The notes under the pieces were generated by a model. That model saw only the letters and a list, made by a program, of their open reading frames with translations. It ran no database searches and was not told the DNA's origin. Position numbers and translations under genes: made by a program. DNA of 64,000 nucleotides from Chromobacterium phragmitis. GTDB lineage: Bacteria; Pseudomonadota; Gammaproteobacteria; Burkholderiales; Chromobacteriaceae. The stretch is from the NCBI RefSeq assembly GCF_003325475.1, contig NZ_CP029495.1, positions 310,001-374,000 of the forward strand, in the 5' to 3' direction. This document shows positions 19,522 to 29,887 of the stretch, in pieces. Position 1 is the first letter of the stretch. Each line of letters starts with the position of its first letter.

Positions 19522-19794
19522 ATGAGCAGAACCGTCAATTGCGTCAAGCTGGGCCGCGAAGCCGAAGGCCTCGACTTCCCGCCGCTGCCGGGCGAACTGG
19601 GCAAGCGCGTCTTTGAGAGCGTGTCCAAGGAAGCCTGGCAAGGCTGGTTGCGCTACCAGACCATGCTGATCAACGAGAACCGGCTCAGCCTGGCCGACGC
19701 CCGCGCTCGCCAGTACCTGGCCAGCCAGCTCGACGCCTACTTCTTCGGCCAGGGCGCCGACGCGCCGGCGGGCTACACGCCGCCGCAGAACTAA
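19522..19794 (+). CDS. yggX: Probable Fe(2+)-trafficking protein
   Basis: A 90-residue protein with the family signature VNCVKLGREAEGLDFPP (residues 5-21) carrying the single conserved cysteine, and KEAWQGWLRYQTMLINENRL in the middle. YggX proteins protect iron-sulfur clusters from oxidative damage and may hand on iron. The start is the ATG at 19522, preceded by AAGGA 14 bases upstream. It is a single-gene unit with its own promoter and terminator. Confidence 0.93.
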   Translation: MSRTVNCVKLGREAEGLDFPPLPGELGKRVFESVSKEAWQGWLRYQTMLINENRLSLADARARQYLASQLDAYFFGQGADAPAGYTPPQN

Positions 19795-19805
19795 AGCAGC
19801 AAAAC

Positions 19806-19829
19806 AGCCCTCCAAGCGAGGGCTTTATT
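19806..19829 (+). terminator. Terminator after yggX
   Basis: AGCCCTC, a CAAGC loop and GAGGGCT are followed by TTATTGTTT. Confidence 0.75.
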
Positions 19830-19864
19830 GTTTCCGATCACCGCTATCTTGGCTCGCATACCGT

Positions 19865-21943
19865 ATGTCACAACCGCAAGACCTGCTGCTGAACCGTGAA
19901 CTGGGACTGATAGAATTCAACCGCCGGGTGCTGGCCCAGGCGGAAGACCCGGATCTGCCGCTGCTGGAACGCCTGAAGTTCCTCTGCATCGTCTCCTCCA
20001 ACCTGGACGAATTCTTCGAGGTCCGCGTCGCCTGGCTGCAGGATGCCGCCCATGCGACGCCGGACCGGATGCTGGCCGACGGCGGCACGCCGGAACAGAC
20101 GCTGGCCAAGGTTTCGCGCGCCAGCCACCAATTGGTGCGCGAGCAGTACGCGGTGATGAGCGAGGTGCTGTTTCCCGCGCTGCGCGAGCAGGGCATCGTC
20201 TTCCTGCGCCGCAGCGAGTGGACCGAGCAGCAGCAGGAATGGGTGAAGGGCTATTTCTTCCGCGAGTTGATGCCCATTCTGACCCCCATCGGGCTGGACC
20301 CGTCCCACCCTTTCCCCAAGGTGCTGAACAAGTCGCTTAACTTCGCGGTGGAGCTGGAAGGCCGCGACGCCTTCGGCCGCGCCTCCGGCACCGCCATCGT
20401 GCAGGCGCCGCGCATCCTGCCGCGGGTGATCAAGCTGCCGGCCGACGTCTGCGACGGCAAGCCGCACTGCTTCGTCTTCCTGTCGTCGATACTGCACTCG
20501 CACGTGCACGAGCTGTTCCCCGGCATGACGGTCAAAGGCTGCTACCAGTTCCGCGTCACCCGCGACAGCGAGCTGTCGGTGGACGACGACGACTTCAAGA
20601 ACCTGCGTACCGCGCTGCAGGGCGAATTGCGCCAACGCCAATTCGGCGACGCCGTGCGGCTGGAAATCGCCGACACCTGTCCGCAGCACATGGAGTCCTT
20701 CCTGCTGACCCAGTTCAACCTGCAGCCCCGCGACGTCTACCGAGTTAACGGCCCGGTGAACCTGGTGCGGCTGATGCAGGTGCCGGACCTGGTGGACCGC
20801 GCCGACCTCAAGTTCGCGCCGTTCACCCCGACGCTGCCGGCCAACCTGCAGAAAAAGGCGAAGTCCTCGCTGTTCGACGTCATCCGCAAAGGCGACGTGC
20901 TGCTGCACCATCCGTACCAGAGCTTCCAGCCGGTGATCGACTTCCTCACCCAGGCGGCCACCGATCCGCACGTGGTGGCGATCAAGATGACGGTGTACCG
21001 CACCGGCACCGACTCGGTGCTGATGGAGTCGCTGATCGCCGCCGCCCGCGCCGGCAAGCAGGTGACGGTGGTGGTGGAACTGATGGCGCGCTTCGACGAA
21101 GAAGCCAATATCGGCTGGGCCAGCCGGCTGGAAGACGCCGGCGCCCACGTGGTCTACGGCGTGATCGGCTACAAGGTGCACGCAAAGATGCTGATGGTGG
21201 TGCGCCGCGAAGCCCACGGCCTGCACCGCTACGTGCACCTGGGCACCGGCAACTATCATCCGCGCACCGCGCGGCTGTACACCGACTTCGGCCTGTTGAC
21301 CTGCAACGAGGAAATCGCCAGCGACGTCAACGACATCTTCATCCAGCTGACCGGCCTCGGCCGCGCCGGCAGCCTGAAGCGGCTGTTCCAGAGTCCGTTC
21401 ACGCTGCACAGCATGATCATGGAGTCGATCCAGCGCGAAACCGAGCACGCCCAGGCCGGCAAGCCGGCGCAGATCATCGCCAAGATGAACTCGCTGCTGG
21501 AGCCGCAGGTCATTCACGCGCTGTACCGCGCCAGCCAGGCTGGCGTGAAGATCCAGCTGATCGTGCGCGGCGTGTGCGCGCTGCGTCCCGGCGTGCCGGG
21601 GCTGTCGGACAACATCACCGTCCGCTCCATCGTCGGCCGCTTCCTCGAACACCCGCGCGTGTTCTACTTCTACAACGATCACAAGGAAGACCTGCTGATG
21701 TCCAGCGCCGACTGGATGAGCCGCAACTTCTTCCGCCGCATCGAAACCTGCGCCCCCATCCTGGACGGCAAGCTGAAGCGCCGCATCATCAAGGAAGCGC
21801 TGCGCCTCTATCTGGAAGACAACGTCAACAGCTGGGAGATGCTGCCCGACGGCGGCTACAAGCGCCGAACCAGCCGCGGCAAGCCGCACTGCGCGCAGCG
21901 CGAGCTGCTGGCCTCCTACACCGGCAATCCGGAAGCGGAGTAA
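19865..21943 (+). CDS. ppk1: Polyphosphate kinase 1
   Basis: A 692-residue kinase that polymerises the gamma phosphate of ATP into polyphosphate. The N domain starts at LLNRELGLIEFNRRVL (residues 7-22). The phospholipase-D-like catalytic part has the autophosphorylated-histidine region GYKVHAKM, and LGTGNYHPRTARLYTDFG follows. Length is normal. It is followed 4 bases later by a DUF456 membrane protein, which is probably cotranscribed. Confidence 0.96.
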   Translation: MSQPQDLLLNRELGLIEFNRRVLAQAEDPDLPLLERLKFLCIVSSNLDEFFEVRVAWLQDAAHATPDRMLADGGTPEQTLAKVSRASHQLVREQYAVMSEVLFPALREQGIVFLRRSEWTEQQQEWVKGYFFRELMPILTPIGLDPSHPFPKVLNKSLNFAVELEGRDAFGRASGTAIVQAPRILPRVIKLPADVCDGKPHCFVFLSSILHSHVHELFPGMTVKGCYQFRVTRDSELSVDDDDFKNLRTALQGELRQRQFGDAVRLEIADTCPQHMESFLLTQFNLQPRDVYRVNGPVNLVRLMQVPDLVDRADLKFAPFTPTLPANLQKKAKSSLFDVIRKGDVLLHHPYQSFQPVIDFLTQAATDPHVVAIKMTVYRTGTDSVLMESLIAAARAGKQVTVVVELMARFDEEANIGWASRLEDAGAHVVYGVIGYKVHAKMLMVVRREAHGLHRYVHLGTGNYHPRTARLYTDFGLLTCNEEIASDVNDIFIQLTGLGRAGSLKRLFQSPFTLHSMIMESIQRETEHAQAGKPAQIIAKMNSLLEPQVIHALYRASQAGVKIQLIVRGVCALRPGVPGLSDNITVRSIVGRFLEHPRVFYFYNDHKEDLLMSSADWMSRNFFRRIETCAPILDGKLKRRIIKEALRLYLEDNVNSWEMLPDGGYKRRTSRGKPHCAQRELLASYTGNPEAE

Positions 21944-21947
21944 GCGC

Positions 21948-22427
21948 ATGGAGATTCTCGGCTATCTCGCGGCCGCGCTGATGGTGCTGGCCGGCCTCGC
22001 CGGCACCGTCCTGCCCGCCATTCCCGGCCTGCCGTTGTTGTTCGGCGGTTTCCTGCTCGCCTCCTGGCTGGACGGCTTCCAGCACCTGGGCGCCATCAGC
22101 CTGGCCATACTGGCCGTGCTGGCGGCGCTGGGCCTGTTGATAGACTTCGTCGCCGGCCTGCTGGGCGCCAAGGCCACCGGCGCCAGCCGCCAGGCGCTGT
22201 GGGGCGCCTTCATCGGCAGCCTGGCCGGCATGTTCTTCGGCATCGCCGGCGTCATCCTGGGGCCGCTGATCGGCGCCGTCATCGGCGAATTCATCGCCCG
22301 CAAGGACGCCTTCCAGGCCGGCAAGGTGGGCGTCGGCACCTTCATCGGCTTCATCGTCGGCGCGGTAGCCAAGGTAGCCTGCGCCTTCGCCATGCTGGCC
22401 ACCGCCGCGCTGGCCGTGGTGTTCTGA
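21948..22427 (+). CDS. DUF456 domain-containing membrane protein
   Basis: A 159-residue protein with four to five hydrophobic helices rich in Gly and Ala. It has the DUF456 pattern: LPAIPGLPLLFGG near residue 23, a central AKATGASRQALWGA and repeated GxxxG motifs (IGAVIGEFIA). The function is unknown, probably in the inner membrane. It starts 4 bases after ppk1 and ends before a GC-rich inverted repeat (22441-22463) that lacks a T run. Confidence 0.85.
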   Translation: MEILGYLAAALMVLAGLAGTVLPAIPGLPLLFGGFLLASWLDGFQHLGAISLAILAVLAALGLLIDFVAGLLGAKATGASRQALWGAFIGSLAGMFFGIAGVILGPLIGAVIGEFIARKDAFQAGKVGVGTFIGFIVGAVAKVACAFAMLATAALAVVF

Positions 22428-22491
22428 CCGCTCTCTCTTCGCGGCCGGCTTCCCGCCGGCCGCTCGGCCATCTGGCCTTGGCCGCCCGTTT

Positions 22492-22500
22492 TGGTAGAAT
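22492..22500 (+). promoter_or_regulatory. Possible extended -10 promoter of ettA
   Basis: TGGTAGAAT matches an extended -10 element (TGn followed by a TATAAT-like hexamer) 34 bases before the ettA ATG. No good -35 is present. Confidence 0.35.
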
Positions 22501-22533
22501 CGGCGTTTGACCTTACCAACAGAACGCAAACCC

Positions 22534-24201
<1,668 letters not shown>

Positions 24202-24223
24202 TCCGGCTCTGACAGATCGCGCC

Positions 24224-24248
24224 AAGCCCCCGTCCTCGGGGGCTTTTT
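24224..24248 (+). terminator. Terminator after ettA
   Basis: AGCCCCC, a GTCCTC loop and GGGGGCT are followed by TTTT. Confidence 0.85.
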
Positions 24249-24252
24249 GCTC

Positions 24253-24975
24253 TCACTCCAGGTAACGCGCCGCGATGCGCGCGCTGGTGCCGTCCTCGCG
24301 CAGCTGCTTCAGCGCCGCGCCCAGCTTGAGCGCCACATCGTCGGGCAGCTTATGGCTGCAGGCCAGATAGATGCTGGTATCCTGCAACTTCAGCGCCTCC
24401 CGTATCGGCAACGCCCCGCTGCCCTGTTTCTTCACCAGATAGCGCGCCACCGGCGCGTGCACCGCCCAGGCGGCGGCGACGCCGCTGCTCAGCTCGCGGT
24501 AGGCGTCTTCCGTCGTCGGCAGCTCCGAAAACGACACCAGGTGGCGGCGCAGCCACTCCGCCATCGACGAACCCAGCAGCGCCACCACGCGCAAGCCTTT
24601 CAAATCGGCAAGATCGTGGATTTTGACCTTGCTGTTGGAGGGGATGAACAACGACTGGCTGCTCTCGTCTATCACGCCCACCCAGCGATACAGGTCCTCG
24701 CGCTTGGGCGATCGCGTCAAGGGCAGCAGGCAGCCGTTCTCCTCGGTTTGCACCTGCATCTGCGCCCGTTTCCACGGCAGGTCCACATACTGCGCCCGCA
24801 CGCCGCTGCGCGCCAACGCCTGGCTCATCAGCTCGATGGCGATGCCGCGCTGCGCATGCCCGGGATCGTCCTGAATCACGAAGGGCGGATAATCGACCGT
24901 GTACAGATTGATGACCGGTTCAGCGCGGCTCAGGGAACCAACGCAGCACAGCGCCAGCCAAAACCATTTCCTCAT
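24253..24975 (-). CDS. Periplasmic solute-binding protein, family 3-like
   Basis: A 240-residue protein with a signal peptide (about residues 1-18, ending SRA) and a two-lobed amino-acid-binding fold: VDYPPFVIQD near residue 28, GIAIELMSQAL near 44, LKGLRVVALLGSS near 123. Such proteins without adjacent permease genes are common in Chromobacteriaceae and some act as sensors. No permease or ATPase lies beside it, so the ligand and partner are unknown. It converges with ettA and diverges from the NlpD-like gene. Confidence 0.8.
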   Translation of the reverse strand: MRKWFWLALCCVGSLSRAEPVINLYTVDYPPFVIQDDPGHAQRGIAIELMSQALARSGVRAQYVDLPWKRAQMQVQTEENGCLLPLTRSPKREDLYRWVGVIDESSQSLFIPSNSKVKIHDLADLKGLRVVALLGSSMAEWLRRHLVSFSELPTTEDAYRELSSGVAAAWAVHAPVARYLVKKQGSGALPIREALKLQDTSIYLACSHKLPDDVALKLGAALKQLREDGTSARIAARYLE

Positions 24976-25031
24976 CGCGGCACCTCGTCCTGTCCGCGGC
25001 CAATGCCGCCGACGGTGTTAGAATCCCGATC

Positions 25032-25712
25032 ATGTCCTTGCGTACCCTTATTCTTTGTAGCAGCTTATTGCTGACGGCCTGCGCCACGCCTTCGCCATCG
25101 CTCGCCCCCGCGCCGTCCGGCTATTACCGGGTGCAACCAGGCGATACGCTGTACCGCATCGCCCGCCAGCACAAGCAAAGCGTCGCCAGCCTGGCGCGCT
25201 GGAACCAGTTGGCCGACAGCGCCAGCATCCAGGCCGGACAACTGCTGCGCGTGCAGCCTCCCGCCGGCGCGGGCAAACCTTCGGCCGGCAAGCCATCCGC
25301 GTCCAGACCCGCGGAGTCGAAGCCCGCGCCGCCGCCGGCCAGGCTGGACATCAAGCTGCAATGGCCGGCTGACGGCGCTTTGCTAGCCGGCTTCGACGGC
25401 AACCGCAACAAGGGGCTGGACATCGCCGGCCAGGCCGGCGACCCGGTGCGTGCCGCCGCCGCCGGCAAGGTGATCTATGCCAGCAAGGGCATACGCGCCT
25501 ACGGCAATCTGCTGATCGTCAAACACAACGAGAGCACGCTGACCGTCTACGCACACAACCAGAAGCTCCTGGTGCAGGAAGGCCAGCAAGTCAGCGCCGG
25601 CCAGCAGATCGCCACCATGGGCGACTCCGGCGCCAATCGGGTCAAACTGCATTTCGAACTGCGCCTCGGCACCCGGGTGGTCGACCCCGCCGCCTATCTG
25701 CCGCCGCGCTGA
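25032..25712 (+). CDS. NlpD-like lipoprotein: LysM plus degenerate M23/LytM domain
   Basis: A 226-residue predicted outer-membrane lipoprotein with lipobox LLTAC (Cys17). A LysM domain (about residues 31-76, YYRVQPGDTLYRIARQ) is followed by a Pro/Ala/Lys linker and a LytM domain (about 110-226). The zinc motif HxGxD reads KGLDIAG, as in E. coli NlpD, so the domain should be inactive as a peptidase and act as an amidase activator. With envC this gives two such activators in the window. It is not next to rpoS or surE, the usual nlpD context, so it may be a paralog. Confidence 0.82.
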   Translation: MSLRTLILCSSLLLTACATPSPSLAPAPSGYYRVQPGDTLYRIARQHKQSVASLARWNQLADSASIQAGQLLRVQPPAGAGKPSAGKPSASRPAESKPAPPPARLDIKLQWPADGALLAGFDGNRNKGLDIAGQAGDPVRAAAAGKVIYASKGIRAYGNLLIVKHNESTLTVYAHNQKLLVQEGQQVSAGQQIATMGDSGANRVKLHFELRLGTRVVDPAAYLPPR

Positions 25713-25808
25713 AAGCGCCAGGGCCGGCCGCGGGCTTGATGCAGGCGCTTGCGTGCCGGGGCGGCTTGGCCTAACCTCGCCGCTGTCGCACCGCTCAGAT
25801 CCGCCAGA

Positions 25809-27023
25809 ATGAAAAAGCTTTCGTTGATTTTGTTGTGCTCGCTGCTGGCCGCCTGCGCCGGCACGCGCCCCGCGCCGGCCTCCGCACCCATCGTCGCGCC
25901 GGAAATCTTGCCGCCCGCCGCAGAACCCAGTCTTCCGCCCAGCCCCGTTGAGCCGCCATCTAGCGCGCCCAGCCCGCAGCCATCCGCCAGCGCGCTCAAG
26001 ACGGCGCCAGTCTCGCGAGCCTTCATCGCGGCCGCGGTTCCCTCCGGCGCGCGCGACCGCCAGGGCTGGGTCGCCGACATCGACAGCGCCTTCCGCCATT
26101 TGCAGATTCCCGCCACCGCCGAAAACGCCTGCGCGCTGGCGGCGGTGATAGAACAGGAATCCACCTGGCAGGCGGACCCGGTGGTGCCGGGCCTGCCCAA
26201 GATCGTGTGGGGCAAAATAGAAGAGCGCGCCCACCGCTACCTGGTGCCGCTGACCGTGGTGAAAGGCGCGCTGCTGAAGACCTCGCCCAACGGCCAGAGC
26301 TACAAGGCCCGGATAGACAACCTGCGCACCGAGCGCGAGATGAACCTGCTGTTCGAGGACATGTCGCGCGAAGCGAAACAATTGGGCCTGCCGCTGGACA
26401 TGAAGAATCCGATCCGCACCGGCGGGCCGATGCAGGTCAGCGTGGAATTCGCCGAGGGGCACGCCAAGGTCTGGCCCTACCCCTATCCGGTGCAGGGCAG
26501 CATCCGCCACGAAGTGTTCAGCCGCAAGGGCGGCGTCTACTTCGGCGCCGCCATCCTGCTGCAGTATCCCGCCCCTTACCAGGACATGCTGTACCGCTTC
26601 GCCGATTTCAACGCCGGCCGCTACAGCAGCCGCAACGCCGCCTTCCAGGCCGCGCTGTCCCGGCTTTCCGGCCGCAAGCTGGCGCTGGACGGCGACCTGT
26701 TGAACTACCAGAGCAAAACCGCCTCCGGCAGCCAGCAAGCGGCGCTGTCTATAGCCGGCCGACTGGGCATGGGCGCCGCGGCCATCCAGCGCGATCTGCA
26801 GTTGGAAAAGAACGCCGGCTTTGGCCAAAGCCAGCTGTATCGGCAGGTGTTCGCGCTGGCTGACAAGCAGGCCGGACGCGCGCTGCCGCGCGCGGCGATG
26901 CCTCAAATCGACCTGAAAAGCCCCAAGATCACCCGCAAGCTGACCACCGAATGGTTCGCCAAACGCGTGGACGGCCGCTACCAGGCCTGCCTGGCCAGAG
27001 CCAGACCATCCGCATCGTCATGA
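25809..27023 (+). CDS. DUF1615 family lipoprotein
   Basis: A 404-residue predicted lipoprotein with lipobox LLAAC (Cys16). A Pro/Ser/Ala-rich stretch (about 20-70) is followed by a globular domain. That domain has an E-containing segment CALAAVIEQESTWQADPVVPG and later YGAAILLQYPAPYQD-like residues reminiscent of lysozyme-like folds. I assign it to DUF1615 from memory of the family. The function is unknown; a cell-wall role is plausible beside the NlpD-like gene. The start is the ATG at 25809, next to a weak CCGCCAGA site. Confidence 0.75.
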   Translation: MKKLSLILLCSLLAACAGTRPAPASAPIVAPEILPPAAEPSLPPSPVEPPSSAPSPQPSASALKTAPVSRAFIAAAVPSGARDRQGWVADIDSAFRHLQIPATAENACALAAVIEQESTWQADPVVPGLPKIVWGKIEERAHRYLVPLTVVKGALLKTSPNGQSYKARIDNLRTEREMNLLFEDMSREAKQLGLPLDMKNPIRTGGPMQVSVEFAEGHAKVWPYPYPVQGSIRHEVFSRKGGVYFGAAILLQYPAPYQDMLYRFADFNAGRYSSRNAAFQAALSRLSGRKLALDGDLLNYQSKTASGSQQAALSIAGRLGMGAAAIQRDLQLEKNAGFGQSQLYRQVFALADKQAGRALPRAAMPQIDLKSPKITRKLTTEWFAKRVDGRYQACLARARPSASS

Positions 27024-27060
27024 TGCCAGACGGCTGAAAATTCATTACAATTAACCACCC

Positions 27061-27090
27061 AACGGCCGGTACGCCAACCGGCCGTTTTCT
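27061..27090 (+). terminator. Terminator after the DUF1615 gene
   Basis: AACGGCCGGT and its complement with a 6-base loop are followed by TTCTTGTT. Confidence 0.8.
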
Positions 27091-27123
27091 TGTTCTCACT
27101 GCAAAACAGCGGGCTTCACCGCA

Positions 27124-27129
27124 TATAAT
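27124..27129 (+). promoter_or_regulatory. Consensus -10 element very close to the DUF475 start
   Basis: A perfect TATAAT lies only 12 bases before the ATG at 27142. It would start transcription near 27136 and leave almost no leader. No recognisable -35 is seen at normal spacing. Confidence 0.5.
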
Positions 27130-27141
27130 CGGACATTGCAC

Positions 27142-28170
27142 ATGCGTTCTACCTTTTCCTATTTCCGCGGCTCGCTGCTGTTCAGCGCCGTCATGCTGGC
27201 CGCCGTCGCCTGGTACGGCCACGCCCGAGGCGGCGTCGAGCAGGCCGGCGCCTTTCTGTTGACCGCCGCCGTGCTTGCCGTGCTGGAAACCAGCGTCTCC
27301 TTCGACAACGCCGTGGTCAACGCCACCGTGCTCAAGGCGATGAGCCATCGCTGGCGCCAGATATTCATGACAGTGGGCATCGCGGTGGCGGTGTTCGGCA
27401 TGCGCATCCTGTTCCCGCTCCTGATCGTGTCCACCGCCGGCGGCGTGTCGCTGGCGGAAGCCTTCGCCGTGGCCACCAAGCAGCCGGAGCGCTATCAGCA
27501 AATCATGCATGACAGCCACCTGATGATCATGGGCTTCGGCGCCACCTTCCTGCTGATGGTGGTGATCGAATACTTCGTCCAGCACGAGAAGGATGAGCAC
27601 TGGCTGCCCGGCATCGAGCCGCTGCTCTCCAAGCTGGGCAGCGTGGAGAACGCGCAATCGCTGGTGACCATCCTGCTGGTGGCCGCCGTCGCCGCCTTCC
27701 TGCCCGCCGGCCAGAAGATGACCTTCATCAGCAGCTGCTTCTGGGGCTATGTGGTGTTCATGGTGCTGCACATGTTCAAGCAGCTGTTCGGCGGCGTGGA
27801 CATCCAGACCGCGGCGGCCAAGAATGGCCTGATCGGCTTCGTTTACCTGGAAGTGCTGGACGCCAGCTTCTCGATGGACGGCGTCATCGCCGCCTTCGCC
27901 ATCACCAACGACTTCTGGCTGATCGCCGCCGGCCTGGGCATCGGCGCGATGTTCGTGCGCTCGCTGACCATCTATCTGGTCGAACGCGACGTGATGGGCC
28001 AGTTCAAATACCTGGAGGCATCCGCGTTCTGGGCAATCGCCGCGCTGGTCGCCATCATGTTCGCCGCCGCGCTGCACGTGGAGCTGGGCGAGGTCGTGAC
28101 CGGCCTGATCAGCGTCGCCATCATCGGCCTGGGGGTGCTCACCAGCCTCCCTTCGCGCAATAAGCAGTAA
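27142..28170 (+). CDS. DUF475 family integral membrane protein
   Basis: About 342 residues with eight to nine hydrophobic segments. It has the DUF475/TerC-like signatures ETSVSFDNAVVNATVL (near residue 52) and EVLDASFSMDGVIAAFAITND (near 238), whose conserved acidic residues lie in helices as in TerC proteins. A role in metal or tellurite-type stress is suggested by the TerC relation but not shown. I prefer the ATG at 27142 over the TTG at 27136. No ribosome site precedes either start, and the consensus -10 is so close that the mRNA may be leaderless. Confidence 0.82.
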   Translation: MRSTFSYFRGSLLFSAVMLAAVAWYGHARGGVEQAGAFLLTAAVLAVLETSVSFDNAVVNATVLKAMSHRWRQIFMTVGIAVAVFGMRILFPLLIVSTAGGVSLAEAFAVATKQPERYQQIMHDSHLMIMGFGATFLLMVVIEYFVQHEKDEHWLPGIEPLLSKLGSVENAQSLVTILLVAAVAAFLPAGQKMTFISSCFWGYVVFMVLHMFKQLFGGVDIQTAAAKNGLIGFVYLEVLDASFSMDGVIAAFAITNDFWLIAAGLGIGAMFVRSLTIYLVERDVMGQFKYLEASAFWAIAALVAIMFAAALHVELGEVVTGLISVAIIGLGVLTSLPSRNKQ

Positions 28171-28191
28171 GCCAGACAGGCTTCCGCCAAG

Positions 28192-28221
28192 ACAAAGGCC
28201 GGGGTTTCCCCCGGCCTTTGT
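28192..28221. terminator. Bidirectional rho-independent terminator
   Basis: A 13-base perfect inverted repeat (ACAAAGGCCGGGG and its complement) with a TTTC loop lies between the convergent DUF475 gene and the Gln-rich paralog. Confidence 0.85.
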
Positions 28222-28257
28222 CCATCCCGGCTCGGCGCCCCGCGCGGGGCAACCTCC

Positions 28258-28938
28258 TCAGGCGGAAGTGCTCAGCAAAGCGCCCACTCCTGCGCTGGCG
28301 CCCAACTGGTTTTGCTGCAGATTCTTGGCCAGGTTCTGCAGGAAAGTCTGCAACGAGGACTGCGACGACTGGCCGCCGCTTATTCCCAAAGCCTGCTGCA
28401 AGTTCTGAAACGCGGATTGCAGGCCGGTGGCGGCATCGTTCTGCGTGCCGTTGGCGATGTCCTGCAGCAACTGCTGCAAATTGTTCTGCAAGCCGCCATA
28501 CGCGCCCGCCGCGCCGCCCGAGTCCTGATCCGCGCCGCCATTGTCCACATCGCCGTCGGTGTCCGCGTCCCCTGACGCCGATGCGGCCGCCGTCGACGAA
28601 GCGCCTTCCTGCTGCAATGCCTGGAACAGCGAATGAATGAAAGCATGCACCGCCTGGCGCTGACTGCCGCCCACCGCGCCGGCGGCATCGGCTCCATCGC
28701 CGCTGCCGTCCGAGGCGGAGGAAGCCCCGCTGGAAGGCCCCTGCAACAAGCCGGACTGCTGCAGCGCCTGCAACACATCCTGTCCGAATCGTCCTCCATC
28801 CTGGCGATGGCGGTGGCCGCCGCTCTGCACCGCTCCGCCGCTGCCGATCTGACCGCCGTCGGCGGAGAAGGATTCTTGAATGCTGACCTGCGTATATTGC
28901 AGGGAAATGGAGCTATTGCCCAGAGATCCGACTGACAT
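28258..28938 (-). CDS. Unrecognised Gln/Gly/Ser-rich protein, paralog 1
   Basis: A 226-residue protein with no signal peptide, no membrane segment, no cysteine and no tryptophan. An N-terminal Ser-rich segment is followed by disordered Gly/Ser/Asp-rich linkers (one resembles an EF-hand run: DADTDGDVDNGGADQDSG). Helical segments rich in Gln and Leu follow: HAFIHSLFQALQQEG, NLQQLLQDIANG, LQSAFQNLQQALG and SLQTFLQNLAKNL. The C-terminus is GALLSTSA. The next gene encodes a clear paralog. I do not recognise the family. The composition and lack of Cys are typical of secreted or surface-exposed proteins exported without a Sec signal, but that is inference. The start at 28938 follows AAGGAGAG. Confidence 0.8.
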   Translation of the reverse strand: MSVGSLGNSSISLQYTQVSIQESFSADGGQIGSGGAVQSGGHRHRQDGGRFGQDVLQALQQSGLLQGPSSGASSASDGSGDGADAAGAVGGSQRQAVHAFIHSLFQALQQEGASSTAAASASGDADTDGDVDNGGADQDSGGAAGAYGGLQNNLQQLLQDIANGTQNDAATGLQSAFQNLQQALGISGGQSSQSSLQTFLQNLAKNLQQNQLGASAGVGALLSTSA

Positions 28939-28984
28939 GACGCTCTCCTTCACAGAACCGGCAGTCCGCTTTCAGTTACCGCTG

Positions 28985-28999
28985 ATATCGGTATATCGG
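28985..28999. repeat. Short direct repeat upstream of paralog 1
   Basis: ATATCGG is repeated with an 8-base period (28985-28991 and 28993-28999) in the 135-base AT-richer gap between the two paralogs, about 50 bases upstream of the paralog 1 start. It may be a regulator-binding site; nothing else supports this. Confidence 0.35.
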
Positions 29000-29073
29000 A
29001 ATAAATGCCGCGACGGACAGGAACAAGATGCAAATCTTTGTTAATCAAGAGAAATCAAGCAACCAGCCGACCA

Positions 29074-29679
29074 TCAAGCGCTGGTATTGATCAATGACCC
29101 CACCGCGCCGCCGGAACCAAGCTGGCTGTTTTGCAGCAACATCAGGTTCTGCAGGAATTGGTGCAAAGAGGCCTGGGACGAGGAGGAGCCTTCCGCGGAG
29201 CCGCCCAGCGACTGCTGCAAATCGCGGAAAGCAGAATTGAGAGACTGGGTGGCATTGTTGTGCACCCCGTTGCCCACATCCTGCAACAGCTTCTGGAGAT
29301 TGCCCTGAAAAACGCTGTAGCCGCCGGAAGCGCCGTCCTGCCCGCCTGAGCCTCCGTTGGAAAAGCCCTCCGCCTGCACCGCCTGGTATACGGCATGGAC
29401 AAAGGCGTGCAGCGCCTGCTGGGGTCCGGGAACGACGCCGCCGCTCTCGGAAGCGGCGAACCCATGCCTGCCTTGCCCGCCGCCGGCGGCCTGGATGCCG
29501 GTTAGCTGCAAAGCCAGCACGACATTCTGGCTGAAGCCGCTGCCGTTGCCGTTATCCGGCGCGGCGGCCACCGACTGGGGCGCGCCGGCCTCGCTCTGGA
29601 TGGATTGCCGCGCCGAAGGGCTTAGCGGGGCAAGATGGGATATCGAAGAGAAAGGGCTGCTGATGGAGCTGATGGACAT
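29074..29679 (-). CDS. Unrecognised Gln/Gly/Ser-rich protein, paralog 2
   Basis: A 201-residue protein. The N-terminus MSISSISSPFSSISHL is Ser-rich and there is no Sec signal, membrane helix, Cys or Trp. It shares the layout of paralog 1: ALHAFVHAVYQAVQAEGF, NLQKLLQDVGNG, LNSAFRDLQQSLG, SLHQFLQNL and C-terminal GSLINTSA. A Gly-rich linker separates the helices. The start at 29679 follows GAGGAGAG. It is preceded by an AT-rich region with a palindrome. A tandem duplication is likely. The function is unknown. Confidence 0.8.
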   Translation of the reverse strand: MSISSISSPFSSISHLAPLSPSARQSIQSEAGAPQSVAAAPDNGNGSGFSQNVVLALQLTGIQAAGGGQGRHGFAASESGGVVPGPQQALHAFVHAVYQAVQAEGFSNGGSGGQDGASGGYSVFQGNLQKLLQDVGNGVHNNATQSLNSAFRDLQQSLGGSAEGSSSSQASLHQFLQNLMLLQNSQLGSGGAVGSLINTSA

Positions 29680-29764
29680 GGCGCTCTCCTCAGACCAGTG
29701 CCATGTCCTATCTCCAGCCCGCCAGCGGCAGGGCGTCACCCTTTTGAATAGGAAGCACCGGTAT

Positions 29765-29781
29765 TATTTTAAATTAAAATA
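29765..29781. promoter_or_regulatory. AT-rich palindrome upstream of paralog 2
   Basis: TATTTTAA, a single A and TTAAAATA form a perfect 8+1+8 palindrome in the AT-rich 208-base region between frdD and paralog 2 (minus strand), about 90 bases before its start. It could be an operator or a nucleation site for H-NS-like proteins. Apart from this I see nothing gene-like in 29680-29887. Confidence 0.4.
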
Positions 29782-29887
29782 CCAGCAATTTGGCTGCATC
29801 GTTCTTGCCTCACTATAAGCATGGGAAAACGCCCGAACCGCCTCAAACAAACATGCTAAGTGTTTTTACTGCTCCTTTCCCATCGCC

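Noticed and set aside
22441..22463. GC-rich inverted repeat after the DUF456 gene as a terminator
   Set aside because: The 9-base stem has no T run on either side, so it is not a convincing intrinsic terminator.
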